NCBI GenBank assembly: GCA_005800405.1
Contig: SYFN01000274.1
Coordinates: 1 to 15,496 of the forward strand
DNA: 15,496 nt
Source: Burkholderiales bacterium
GTDB taxonomy: Bacteria > Pseudomonadota > Gammaproteobacteria > Burkholderiales > Burkholderiaceae_D
Direction of reading: 5' to 3'
Shown here piece after piece: positions 7,337 through 15,220 of the stretch (its first letter is position 1; every line of letters starts with the position of its first letter). Both the position numbers and the translations under genes were made by a program. Under the pieces are notes generated by a model. The model was given only the letters and a program-made list of their open reading frames with translations, did not search any database and was not told where the DNA came from.

Positions 7337-8413
7337 ATGAAACCGTCTCTACTTGCCAAGCTTGATCAGCTCACCCAAAGGCTGGAAGAGGTCAGCGCCC
7401 TGTTGAACCAGGAAGGCGCGACCGCCGATATGGAGTACTACCGCAAGCTCACGCGAGAGCACGCGGAACTGGAACCGCTGGTTGCGCTGCACGCCCAATG
7501 GACGCAGGCCCAGGCCGATCTGATCGCTGCACAGGATATGATGCGCGATCCAGAAATGAAAAATTTCGCGCAGGAAGAAATCGATGCGGCTCAGGGGCGC
7601 GCTGCGACGCTGGAGCTCGATTTGCAAAAGATGATGTTGCCCAAAGATCCCAATGATGATCGCAATATCTTCCTCGAGATACGCGCTGGTACAGGCGGCG
7701 ATGAATCAGCGCTGTTCGCCGGTGATTTGCTGCGCATGTACACCCGCTTTGCAGAGCGCAAACGCTGGCAGGTGGAGATGGTCTCGGAATCGCTATCGGA
7801 GCTGAGTGGTTACAAGGAGGTAATCGTTCGCGTCGCAGGTCATGGTGCGTACTCGCGACTGAAGTTTGAATCTGGTGGTCATCGCGTTCAGCGTGTACCT
7901 GCCACCGAAGCGCAAGGGCGAATACACACCTCCGCCTGTACCGTCGCGGTGATGCCCGAGGCGGATGAAATCGGCGAGGTCGATATCAACCCGGGAGACT
8001 TGCGCATCGACACCTTCCGTGCCTCCGGCGCTGGCGGACAGCACATCAACAAAACCGATTCGGCGGTACGCATTACGCACCTGCCAAGCGGAATCGTGGT
8101 CGAATGTCAGGATGACCGCAGTCAGCACAAGAACAAGGCGCAGGCGCTCAAAGTACTGGCCACACGCATCAAGGATGTACAACTGCGCGCCCAACAATCG
8201 GCAGAAGCAGCAACACGAAAATCACTGGTAGGATCGGGTGATCGCAGCGAGCGTATTCGTACCTACAATTTCCCGCAGGGACGTATCACGGATCATCGCA
8301 TTAACCTTACGCTTTACAAGCTGGAGATGGTAATGGAAGGTGATCTAGACGAACTCACCGACGCGCTGATCGCTGAGCATCAGGCGGAATTACTAGCGGC
8401 GCTGGCAGATTGA
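7337..8413 (+). CDS. prfA: Peptide chain release factor 1
   Basis: A 358-residue class I release factor that reads UAA and UAG in the ribosomal A site and triggers peptide release. The stop-codon-reading tripeptide PAT is at 188-190 in [14 protein letters not shown], which identifies RF1 rather than RF2 (SPF). The GGQ loop that reaches the peptidyl-transferase centre is at 233-235 in [17 protein letters not shown]. The N-terminal helical domain spans about residues 1-100. The gene has no internal stop or recoding site, as expected for RF1. It begins 91 bases after hemA; no clear ribosome site precedes the ATG. PrmC, which methylates the GGQ glutamine, is encoded two genes downstream, a conserved pairing. 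Confidence 0.97.
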   Translation: MKPSLLAKLDQLTQRLEEVSALLNQEGATADMEYYRKLTREHAELEPLVALHAQWTQAQADLIAAQDMMRDPEMKNFAQEEIDAAQGRAATLELDLQKMMLPKDPNDDRNIFLEIRAGTGGDESALFAGDLLRMYTRFAERKRWQVEMVSESLSELSGYKEVIVRVAGHGAYSRLKFESGGHRVQRVPATEAQGRIHTSACTVAVMPEADEIGEVDINPGDLRIDTFRASGAGGQHINKTDSAVRITHLPSGIVVECQDDRSQHKNKAQALKVLATRIKDVQLRAQQSAEAATRKSLVGSGDRSERIRTYNFPQGRITDHRINLTLYKLEMVMEGDLDELTDALIAEHQAELLAALAD

Positions 8414-8457
8414 ACCTTTGGCCCGGCCGAACAAAGAACATCATTCAAGTTCACATC

Positions 8458-8949
8458 ATGCAAATCAACCAATTCGCCAAACCACTTTTGCTACTCGTCG
8501 CTGTCGCCTGCATAGTCATGCTCGGCGTCGGCCTTTATCTGCAATTGGTACTGGAGATGCTGCCATGCCCGCTCTGTATCTTGCAGCGGTATGCGTTCGC
8601 CGCTGTCGCTCTGCTGTGTCTGATCACCTGCTTCCTGCCAGTGTCGATGCTGCGTCTGGGTACAGCACTCTCTGCACTTGCTGCCATGACGGGTGCGGGT
8701 ATCGCGATACGACATCTATGGATCAAGGCGCACCCTACCATCTCGTGTGGTATCGATCCGCTGGAAACCTCGCTAAATAAAATTTTCATCGCCCGATGGC
8801 TGCCTTCACTCTTTCAAGCCGATGGCTTATGCACGACTGAATACGATCCGATTCTTGGGCTGTCCATACCGCAGTGGGCACTGGTCTGGTTCGTGATTTT
8901 TTCGATTATGCTGATGCTGGTGGCATTTCGAAGCAAGCCGGCCGCATGA
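8458..8949 (+). CDS. dsbB: Disulfide bond formation protein B
   Basis: A 163-residue inner-membrane protein that reoxidises DsbA and passes electrons to quinone. Four hydrophobic segments are visible: about residues 9-30, 42-60, 67-86 and 138-157. The first periplasmic loop carries the CxxC pair Cys37-Cys40 (LPCPLCILQR), with the quinone-site QR just after it. The second loop has Cys97 (SCGIDPLE) and Cys125 (GLCTTE). All four redox cysteines are present. The ATG at 8458 is preferred over an upstream TTG that overlaps the prfA stop, because the membrane segment then starts as in the family. It lies between prfA and prmC, which are usually adjacent. Its likely clients include the two secreted four-cysteine proteins in this window, an inference from composition only. 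Confidence 0.93.
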   Translation: MQINQFAKPLLLLVAVACIVMLGVGLYLQLVLEMLPCPLCILQRYAFAAVALLCLITCFLPVSMLRLGTALSALAAMTGAGIAIRHLWIKAHPTISCGIDPLETSLNKIFIARWLPSLFQADGLCTTEYDPILGLSIPQWALVWFVIFSIMLMLVAFRSKPAA

Positions 8950-9764
8950 CAATTCGCTATCTGCTCAGGCTCGCACAGATCGACCCACTCGAAGCATGCA
9001 TTCTGATGGCGCACGCGCTGAAATGCTCGCGTGTTCAACTGGTCATCCGAGAAAACGATGCATTGAGTGTGGAACAGATAAATGACATTAAAGCACTACT
9101 GAATCGACGCATGCAGGGCGAGCCCATCGCTTACCTGACCGGCGAGCGCGAATTCTATGGATTGAGCTTCAAGGTCACACCGGATGTGCTGATCCCCCGA
9201 CCTGAGACCGAGCTGCTGGTAGAACTGGCGATGGAAAAATTACCCCAGGCTGGTCGCGTTGCTGATCTGGGCACTGGTTCGGGTGCTGTGGCCGTAGCGC
9301 TGGCGCACACGCGCCGGGATGCGCAGGTCATCGCGACGGACATCAGCGACGAGGCGCTGACAGTCGCCCACCATAACGCAGACCATCATGAGGTGAAAAT
9401 TCAATTCATCCGTAGTAATTGGTTTGAGATGCTCGATGGTTTGTTTGATCTTCTTGTCAGCAATCCTCCCTATATCGCTGCCAGCGATGTCCATCTGTTG
9501 CAAGGTGATCTGCGCTTCGAACCCTGCTCTGCGCTCACCGACCATGCGAATGGCATGACGGCACTTTCAACGATCATCGAAGGTGCACCTGCTCATCTCA
9601 AATCCGGTGGGTGGCTGCTTCTTGAGCATGGCTATGATCAGGCCACGGCGGTACGCGACCAATTCACAAGTGCCAGCTGGCGAGACGTGCACAGTTGGAA
9701 AGATCTGGCAGGCATAGAACGCATCTCTGGCGGGCGTTGGGGTGCCATCATGAGCGAAAAGTAA
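8946..9764 (+). CDS. prmC: Release factor glutamine methyltransferase
   Basis: A 272-residue SAM-dependent enzyme that methylates the glutamine of the GGQ motif in RF1 and RF2. The N-terminal helical domain (1-75) includes GEPIAYLTGEREFYGL. Then come IPRPETE (83-89), the SAM motif DLGTGSGAVAVALA with GTGSG at 109-113, and the catalytic NPPY at 173-176, which binds the glutamine amide. Length is slightly short but complete. The ATG at 8946 overlaps the dsbB TGA as ATGA, so its translation is probably coupled to dsbB; a longer reading from 8874 would lie inside dsbB. Older names are hemK and protein-(glutamine-N5) methyltransferase. Confidence 0.95.
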   Translation: MTIRYLLRLAQIDPLEACILMAHALKCSRVQLVIRENDALSVEQINDIKALLNRRMQGEPIAYLTGEREFYGLSFKVTPDVLIPRPETELLVELAMEKLPQAGRVADLGTGSGAVAVALAHTRRDAQVIATDISDEALTVAHHNADHHEVKIQFIRSNWFEMLDGLFDLLVSNPPYIAASDVHLLQGDLRFEPCSALTDHANGMTALSTIIEGAPAHLKSGGWLLLEHGYDQATAVRDQFTSASWRDVHSWKDLAGIERISGGRWGAIMSEK

Positions 9765-9828
9765 AAGAGCCGATTACGCACTGTTTTTATGCATCCTCTA
9801 TTCATGAATTCCTTTGACGATTATTCCG

Positions 9829-12162
9829 ATGTTTCCCTCCATTGAACAACGACTTGCTGTTGAACTCGCTGCACGCCATGAACAAGTGGCTGCTGCCATT
9901 GCACTGCTGAATGAAGGTGCGACTGTGCCATTTATTGCCCGCTACCGCAAATAAGCCACAGGTGGACTGGACGATATCCAACTCCGCCTGCTGGAAGAGC
10001 GCCTGCGTTACCTGCGCGAACTTGAAAGCCGCCGCAGCGCCATCATCGCCTTGATAGAGGAGCAGGGAAAGATGACGCCAGAACTGCTCAAAGCCATCAG
10101 TCTCGCGCAAGACAAAACCTCCCTGGAAGATTTGTATTTTCCCTACCGCCCGAAGCGCCGTACCAAGGCACAGACCGCGCTAGAAGCTGAATTGGAACCA
10201 CTGGCCAACGCCCTGCTGGAGAATCCTACGCTGGATCCCGAGTCGGAGGCTGCGCGCTATTTGCGTCCGCCTTTCACCACCGAGCAGGGTGACAACCCCG
10301 GTGTCGCCGATAACAAGGCAGCGCTGGATGGTGCGCGACAAATTCTCATGGAGCGCTTTGCCGAAGATGCAGTGTTACTGCAAGATATACGGGAATACCT
10401 GAGTAGCCATGGCGTGGTCGATGCCAAAGTCATTGATGACAAGCAGGATACTGGTGAAAAATTTACCGATTTCTTTGATTACTCTGAGAACCTAAGCAGC
10501 ATCCCATCGCACCGCGCACTGGCACTACTGCGTGGCCGCAAGGGAGAGATACTGACAGTGACACTGCGTCTGGACACGGAAACAGAAAAAATCAAAATGG
10601 GATGCGCCGCCAAACCTGTTCGAAAGCAAGATCGCAGCACGCTTTGGCGTGCGCCAGCAAAATCGGCCGGCGGATAAATGGTTGATGGATACCGTGCGCT
10701 GGGCTTGGCGCGTGAAAATCTTCATGCATCTGGAAACTGAATTGATGACGCGCTTGCGCGAAGAAGCCGAAGCGGAGGCGATTCGTGTTTTTGCACGTAA
10801 TCTCAAAGATCTGCTGCTGGCAGCACCAGCGGGGCCTCGCGTGACGATGGGGCTCGATCCCGGATTGCGTACTGGCGTGAAAGTCGCTGTGGTCGACGCC
10901 ACGGGAAAAGTGGTGGACACAGCGACCATCGATCCGCATCAACCACGCAATGACTGGGAGGACTCACTGCACATATTGGGACTACTGGCGCGCAAGCATC
11001 AGGTCGCATTGATCTCGATTGGCAACGGTACCGCATCGCGCGAAACCGACAAACTCGCGCAGGATTTGATTCGTCTGCAACCCGAACTCAAACTCAACAA
11101 GATTGTTGTCTCCGAGGCGGGTGCATCAGTATATTCGGCATCCGAATTCGCCTCGCGTGAACTGCCTGAACTCGATGTATCGCTGCGCGGCACGGTATCG
11201 ATCGCACGCCGACTCCAGGATCCGCTAGCTGAGCTCGTAAAAATTGATCCCAAATCCATCGCGTGGGTCAATACCAGCATGATGTTTCACAGACTCGACT
11301 TGCGCGCACTCTGGACACTGTGGTCGAGGACTGCGTAAATGCCGTGGGGGTGGATGTCAACACGGCGTCGGTGCCTCTGCTCGCACGCGTATCAGGCTTG
11401 AATGGTCAAGTTGCGCAGAGTATTGTCAATTTTCGTGATAAATACGGTATGTTCAATTCACGCGCTGCGTTGCGTGAGGTTCCGCGACTGGGTGAAAAAA
11501 CCTTCGGGCAGGCAGCCGGCTTTCTACGTGTCGTGAATGACGACAACCCGCTGGATGCATCTGCAGTACATCCGGAATCCTATCCACTGGTCGAAAAAAT
11601 TCTTGCGGATATCCAGCGGGATGTGAAAAGCGTCATCGGCGACAGTGCGTTGCTGAAATCCCTCCATGCCAAACGCTACGCCGATGAAAAATTTGGCTTG
11701 CCTACCGTGGCGGATATTTTGAAAGAGCTCGGCAAGCCGGGTCGTGATCCTCGCCCTGCGTTTGTGACGGCCAGTTTCAAGGACGGCGTCGAGGCGATCT
11801 CAGATCTGCGACCGGACATGATTCTCGAAGGCGTATTGACAAATGTTGCGGCTTTCGGAGCGTTTGTTGATATAGGTGTTCATCAGGATGGCTTAGTCCA
11901 TATATCAGCGTTGTCGGATCAGTTTGTGAAAGACCCGCACACGGTAGTGAAGGCAGAGCAGGTGGTGAAGGTCAAGGTGCTCGAGGTCGATCCCAAGCGC
12001 AAGCGCATTGCACTGACCATGCGCCTGGCAGAGAATGCTGCAGGCAGCAGGGAGCAATGACTCCCGCGCGCCTCGGAGCCTAGGCCCAGGCTCAAGCCCC
12101 AGCACGAGACTGCGCAGGCAGGTTCGGCCATGGCCGATGCCTTTGCCCGGCTCAAGCGCTGA
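9829..12162 (+). pseudogene. tex: Broken gene for transcription accessory protein Tex
   Basis: Together the pieces span about 778 codons, a full Tex protein (RNA-binding, N-terminal helical domain, YqgF/RNase H-like domain, helix-hairpin-helix, S1). Frame 1 opens MFPSIEQRLAVELAARHEQV and reads VPFIARYRK into TAA at 9952-9954, where Tex normally has Glu; the same frame then resumes with ATGGLDD. Near 10586-10597, in two A-runs, the frame shifts by one and continues as [21 protein letters not shown] and [16 protein letters not shown]. At about 11260 a missing G ([17 protein letters not shown]) restores frame 1. Helix-hairpin-helix and S1 ([20 protein letters not shown]) follow to TGA at 12058-12060. 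Beyond this stop the frame stays open to 12162 and ends SAMADAFARLKR, like betaproteobacterial Tex tails. Pieces at 10051-10677, 10649-11338 and 11263-12060 could be miscalled as genes. Sequencing error could explain some lesions. Confidence 0.9.
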
Positions 12163-12203
12163 GCGAGGCGATCAGGCTTCGGGAGCAGATCCGGCTTTTT
12201 CCC

Positions 12204-12209
12204 TATAAT
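12204..12209 (+). promoter_or_regulatory. Candidate -10 element of grxD-ubiX
   Basis: A perfect TATAAT lies 34 bases upstream of the grxD ATG and just after the reconstructed tex end. The -35 is weak: TTCGGG at 12179-12184 gives a 19-bp spacer. A private promoter here would keep grxD and ubiX expressed although tex upstream is broken. Confidence 0.45.
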
Positions 12210-12243
12210 GGCGCAAGTAATTCAACCTATTTACAGAGGATTT

Positions 12244-12555
12244 ATGAGCGACGTTCAATCCTGGATTAAAGAGACAGTGACTAACCATGCCGTAGTGCTG
12301 TTCATGAAGGGCACCGCCCAGTTCCCGCAATGCGGATTTTCTGGCCGTGCCATCGAGCTGCTCAAAGCTTCGGGCGTGCAAGACTTGGTGACAGTCAATG
12401 TGCTGGAAGATGACGAAGTTCGTCAGGGGATCAAGGAATTTTCCAACTGGCCGACGGTTCCCCAGCTCTACGTCAAAGGCGAATTCATTGGCGGCGCCGA
12501 TATCCTGGGCGAAATGCACGAGTCGGGCGAGTTGCAAGCACTGCTGAAAGGTTGA
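12244..12555 (+). CDS. grxD: Monothiol glutaredoxin, CGFS type
   Basis: A 103-residue monothiol glutaredoxin of the Grx4 class. These bind a [2Fe-2S] cluster with glutathione and hand it on to other proteins. The active site CGFS begins at Cys30 ([11 protein letters not shown]). Lys22 (FMKGT), the cis-proline motif TVP at 71-73 and the glutathione-binding GGADI at 83-87 are all present. The ATG at 12244 was chosen over an upstream ATG at 12208 because AGAGGA (12235-12240) stands just before it and the fold starts here. ubiX follows after only 6 bases, so the two are an operon. Grx4 next to prfA-prmC is common in betaproteobacteria; here the broken tex separates them. Confidence 0.95.
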   Translation: MSDVQSWIKETVTNHAVVLFMKGTAQFPQCGFSGRAIELLKASGVQDLVTVNVLEDDEVRQGIKEFSNWPTVPQLYVKGEFIGGADILGEMHESGELQALLKG

Positions 12556-12561
12556 TCGGTG

Positions 12562-13140
12562 ATGAAGCGTCTGGTGATCGCCATCACCGGTGCATCGGGC
12601 GCATTGTACGGAGTGCGGCTGCTTGAGCAACTGAGGAAGTCGGACAAAGTCGAAACGCACCTGATGATTTCGGATGCAGCAGCGCTCAACTTGTACCATG
12701 AACTTGATATCAAACGAAAAGATATCGAGACCCTCGCAAACGTCGTCCACAGCATACGCGATATTGGTGCCTGTGTAGCCAGCGGTTCTTTTCACACCGA
12801 CGGGATGGTCATCGTTCCCTGTTCGATGAAAACGCTCGCTTCGGTCGCGCACGGGATGTGCGACAACCTGATCACCCGAGCAGCAGATGTCATGCTCAAA
12901 GAACGCCGCCGTCTGGTGCTGATGGTGCGCGAAACCCCATTGAATCTGGCCCACTTGCGCAACATGACAGCGGTCACCGAAATGGGCGGGATTATTTTTC
13001 CACCGCTGCCGGCGCTCTACCAGCGTCCGCAGACAGTCTTAGAAATGGTGGATCACACGGTGGGCCGGGTTCTCGATCTGCTATCCGTCGAACAGACGCT
13101 GGCGCCGGAATGGACGGGATTGAAGACCGAGCGTTCGTAG
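12562..13140 (+). CDS. ubiX: Flavin prenyltransferase UbiX
   Basis: A 192-residue flavoprotein that attaches a dimethylallyl group to FMN to give prenyl-FMN, the cofactor of the decarboxylase UbiD in ubiquinone synthesis. Motifs: the FMN-binding ITGASGALYG (8-17), PCSMKTLASVAHG (86-98), DNLITRAADVMLKERR, the prenyl-phosphate site RETPLN (123-128), and GGIIFPPLPALY near residue 150. Length is typical. The ATG at 12562 starts MKRLVIAITG; a GTG immediately before it (12559) is in frame and would add one residue. The purine run AAAGG (12547-12551) in the end of grxD can serve either start. ubiD is not in the window. Older annotation calls this family 3-octaprenyl-4-hydroxybenzoate carboxy-lyase, which is now known to be wrong. 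Confidence 0.95.
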   Translation: MKRLVIAITGASGALYGVRLLEQLRKSDKVETHLMISDAAALNLYHELDIKRKDIETLANVVHSIRDIGACVASGSFHTDGMVIVPCSMKTLASVAHGMCDNLITRAADVMLKERRRLVLMVRETPLNLAHLRNMTAVTEMGGIIFPPLPALYQRPQTVLEMVDHTVGRVLDLLSVEQTLAPEWTGLKTERS

Positions 13141-13251
13141 AAACTTGTAGCTGAGTCGTCAGGTTTGGTCGGGCAGAGGATCGGTAGCCACGGGCTCTTC
13201 TTGCGTTGACTCTTGTGCATTTCCCTCCTGCGCTGATTGCCGTGCTTTTCC

Positions 13252-13722
13252 TTAACGCATGACATTTACCATCCGCTCGATGGCTTCGGTAAAGCCATTC
13301 ATGGAAAATTTGCTGGTCTTGAATTCACCGTTGGCGAGGGGAAAAGCAATACCAATGACGGGTGTTTTAGCAAACGCCTCGTTCAGATAAGGTGTCTCGG
13401 TAAACCAATAGAGCATCACGTCGCCGTTCGCAGTGCTCATGGGCTCGCACACCGCGTCGAGCGCAAGCGCGCCCACATCTGAGGTCAACATGAGCGGGTA
13501 ATTAGCACTGGGCTCGCAATCAAGTCCATTGGCAAAATAATATCTACAGTTGCCGTCGCCACACATCATGCCCAGCATGGAGATGCCGTTTTCATGGGTG
13601 CTGGCCTCGCCTCTTCCATCGAGAAATTGCGAAATCCAGTCACCGTGCTCGACTCTTTCCTGCGCACTTGCTGGCAGGACTGCAGTAAAAAGCAGTATCA
13701 GCAGAACAATAAGGCGTTGCAT
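13252..13722 (-). CDS. Secreted four-cysteine protein, unknown function
   Basis: A 156-residue protein with signal peptide MQRLIVLLILLFTAVLPASA, probable cut before QERVEHG (residue 21). The mature part has four cysteines: Cys54 and Cys59 in MCGDGNCRYYF, Cys69, and Cys92. It ends with a FSMNGFTEAIERM helix-like segment. The pattern (paired cysteines, then a final GFTxAI) is faintly like the invasion-associated locus B family, but I would not assign it. The ATG at 13720-13722 follows GGAGATACG, a good ribosome site; an ATG at 13735-13737 also has a GGAG and would add five residues. The reading frame stays open for 30 codons beyond the TAA with an acidic, Gln/Glu-rich tail (see findings). It is convergent with ubiX. 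Confidence 0.75.
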   Translation of the reverse strand: MQRLIVLLILLFTAVLPASAQERVEHGDWISQFLDGRGEASTHENGISMLGMMCGDGNCRYYFANGLDCEPSANYPLMLTSDVGALALDAVCEPMSTANGDVMLYWFTETPYLNEAFAKTPVIGIAFPLANGEFKTSKFSMNGFTEAIERMVNVMR

Positions 13723-13869
13723 CGTATCTCCACGCATTACATCTCCGTTTAAACCAGAATGGTCGGAATTTACCACGGGGGCCAATCCGCTTGCCTGCCG
13801 GGCAAATGAGAATAGCCGGAGACCGTAGGCTGAATCTCTGAATGGCACCGGACATCTCCATCAAATAAG

Positions 13870-13891
13870 GACCGGTCTGACCGCGACGTCG
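13870..13891. repeat. Cluster of small palindromes
   Basis: Three overlapping or adjacent palindromes occur in 22 bp: GACCGGTC (13870-13877), CGGTC-T-GACCG (13873-13883) and CGACGTCG (13884-13891). They lie between the hydratase stop and the start of the next minus-strand gene, about 150 bp before that start. They may be a binding site or part of a terminator; there is no T-run. Confidence 0.35.
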
Positions 13892-13919
13892 GCAGCCAAT
13901 CTTTCATTAAAGGCCTCTC

Positions 13920-14714
13920 TCAATGGATCTCCAGTTGTGCCTCTCCCAGTCCGCTGATCTCGATGCGTACCCGGTCACCCGCATTGAGCCATTGGGTCTC
14001 GACCACGCTGCCAAGCATCACGAACTCGCCCGCCTTGAGCCCGAGCAGACCATGCTCTGACTGAGCATTGGCCAGCCAGGCAAGCGCATTGAGTGGATGG
14101 CCGAGCACCATGGACCCAACACCACGACCAACTTCGATACCGTTGATCACGGCACGACCTGTCAGTGCGGCAAGATCGAGATGGTGCCAGTCTGATACCG
14201 GACGACCCAGCACACAACCGGCATTAAAAAAGTCATCGGCAACCAAGGTAGGTATGCCGAGGGCGCGATAATTTTCGTAGCGCTCATCGACCAGTTCAAT
14301 CGCTGCCATGACCTCAGCGACTGCAGGTGCGACGGTCTCTCTGGGATAGGGTGCGGACTGTGGCGGCAAGTCGGCGGACAAGCGAACGGCTATCTCACAT
14401 TCCATCCCGATTTTCACGAAACCATGACACGGCACCTTGCCATGTTCATGCATCACTGTTTTGCTGAAAATTCGACCGGCACAGGGATGATTGATGTTCA
14501 CAAAAGCCTGCATGACCGGCGTTGTGCAGCCAATCTTGTGCCCCACCATCTCTCCCATGCCTACATCAATAAGCTGGGCATTGATCGCGGACTGTATCGC
14601 ATAACCGTCGGTCACGCTGTGGGGGGCGAGATCCTCTGGCAGCGCCACAATCGGTGTCAGAGAGAGTCGTTGCCTGAGCAACTGCGTCGCAGCGAGATGG
14701 ATTGTATTTTTCAA
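13920..14714 (-). CDS. 2-keto-4-pentenoate hydratase-like enzyme (FAH superfamily)
   Basis: A 264-residue enzyme of the MhpD/DmpE/HpaH group, which adds water to 2-hydroxy-dienoates in meta-cleavage degradation of aromatics. Visible motifs are VGHKIGCTTPVMQAF with Lys60, and the metal ligands Glu105 and Glu107 in MECEIAVRL with Glu140 in AIELVDERYENY. FNAGCVLG and HPLNALAWLAN (206-216) are also present. Length matches the family. The substrate cannot be told: decarboxylases of the same fold (DmpH-like) look alike. The start is TTG at 14712-14714, preceded at 7 bases by GGAG (14722-14725 on the plus strand); no ATG is available near the conserved N terminus. No ring-cleavage dioxygenase, aldolase or other partner gene is in the window, so it is an orphan here. 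Confidence 0.85.
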   Translation of the reverse strand: MKNTIHLAATQLLRQRLSLTPIVALPEDLAPHSVTDGYAIQSAINAQLIDVGMGEMVGHKIGCTTPVMQAFVNINHPCAGRIFSKTVMHEHGKVPCHGFVKIGMECEIAVRLSADLPPQSAPYPRETVAPAVAEVMAAIELVDERYENYRALGIPTLVADDFFNAGCVLGRPVSDWHHLDLAALTGRAVINGIEVGRGVGSMVLGHPLNALAWLANAQSEHGLLGLKAGEFVMLGSVVETQWLNAGDRVRIEISGLGEAQLEIH

Positions 14715-14791
14715 AATAATTCTCCGTTAATTATTTTTTCTTTGTATGCCGTCTCAGAGTCTAACAAAAACCCGAGCAAACCCAGGCTCAG

Positions 14792-14920
14792 GGAAATGCT
14801 GAATAAAGTCGCTTGCGGCGAGCCAGTGCAGCAGCGCGACGCAGCCACCCTAAAAGTCAAGGGCTTGGTGCCGTTTGGCTAGCCAGAAAAGTTTGCGGTG
14901 TTATGTAATCCAGGCTTTCT
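14792..14920. repeat. MITE-like element, degenerate copy 1
   Basis: Left end GGAAATGCTGAATAA (14792-14806); right end TAATCCAGGCTTTCT (14906-14920), whose reverse complement is a decayed version of the left end. It aligns along its length with the copy at 14988-15120 in the same orientation. Shared blocks include GCTGAATAA, CGAGC, GCGACGC, AGGGCTTG.TGCC, GCCA.AAAAGTTT and TAATC. It has no coding frame. Confidence 0.6.
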
Positions 14921-14987
14921 AAGCCCGAGGCAAAAAACAAGATTTTAAAAAGGCATGATACCTGTATTTTCGAGGCCTCGGTGGCAG

Positions 14988-15120
14988 GGAAGACGCTGAA
15001 TAATTCCACGTTTTATGACGAGCAAGCGTGGCTGTGCGACGCGGGGATCCGTGGAATCCAGGGCTTGATGCCACAAACCTTGCCACAAAAGTTTCCGCTC
15101 TTGTTTAATCAGCGGTTTCC
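14988..15120. repeat. MITE-like element, better preserved copy 2
   Basis: A 133-bp non-coding unit with terminal inverted repeats: GGAAGACGCTGAATAA (14988-15003) against GGAAACCGCTGATTAA (reverse complement of 15105-15120), 13 of 16 matching. Such ends resemble those of IS5-like elements, so it is probably a small non-autonomous derivative. Both copies are preceded by CAG and followed by AAG; no clear target duplication is seen. It ends 48 bp before the cstA -10 element. Confidence 0.65.
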
Positions 15121-15167
15121 AAGATTTTCATTCGGAAATCGAAGAAAAATGCGCTGGTTTTCAGGGT

Positions 15168-15173
15168 TATAAT
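15168..15173 (+). promoter_or_regulatory. Candidate -10 element of cstA
   Basis: A perfect TATAAT stands 47 bases before the cstA ATG. No -35 consensus lies at the normal distance, which would suit a promoter needing an activator, as expected for a starvation gene, but no CRP-like site is obvious. Confidence 0.45.
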
Positions 15174-15220
15174 CCGCCGTTTTCTTTCATTTGCCATTAC
15201 TGGGTTACTCGGAGATTCTC

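Larger units (their letters stand above)
14715..15220. other. Intergenic stretch shared by hydratase and cstA
   Basis: This 506-bp divergent region has no convincing gene. It contains the TTG start's ribosome site at its left end and an A+T-rich stretch (14729-14745) where the hydratase promoter could lie. It also has two diverged copies of a MITE-like repeat (14792-14920 and 14988-15120), a perfect 10-bp palindrome CGAGGCCTCG (14971-14980) between them, and the cstA -10 and ribosome site at its right end. Confidence 0.7.

Noticed and set aside
8410..8457. Upstream TTG start for dsbB overlapping the prfA stop
   Set aside because: It would add a charged 16-residue leader not seen in DsbB; the ATG at 8458 gives the normal N terminus.
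9952..9954. Stop-codon readthrough or a non-standard genetic code
   Set aside because: TAA and TGA end other genes normally here, and prfA is present and intact.
10586..10677. Programmed frameshifting in tex
   Set aside because: There is an A-run, but the gene also has in-frame stops and a second indel, and Tex is not known to be recoded; decay or sequencing error is simpler.
14424..14882. Plus-strand open frame of 152 codons across the hydratase start
   Set aside because: Mostly antisense to the hydratase and running into the repeat copy; no domain and no ribosome site.
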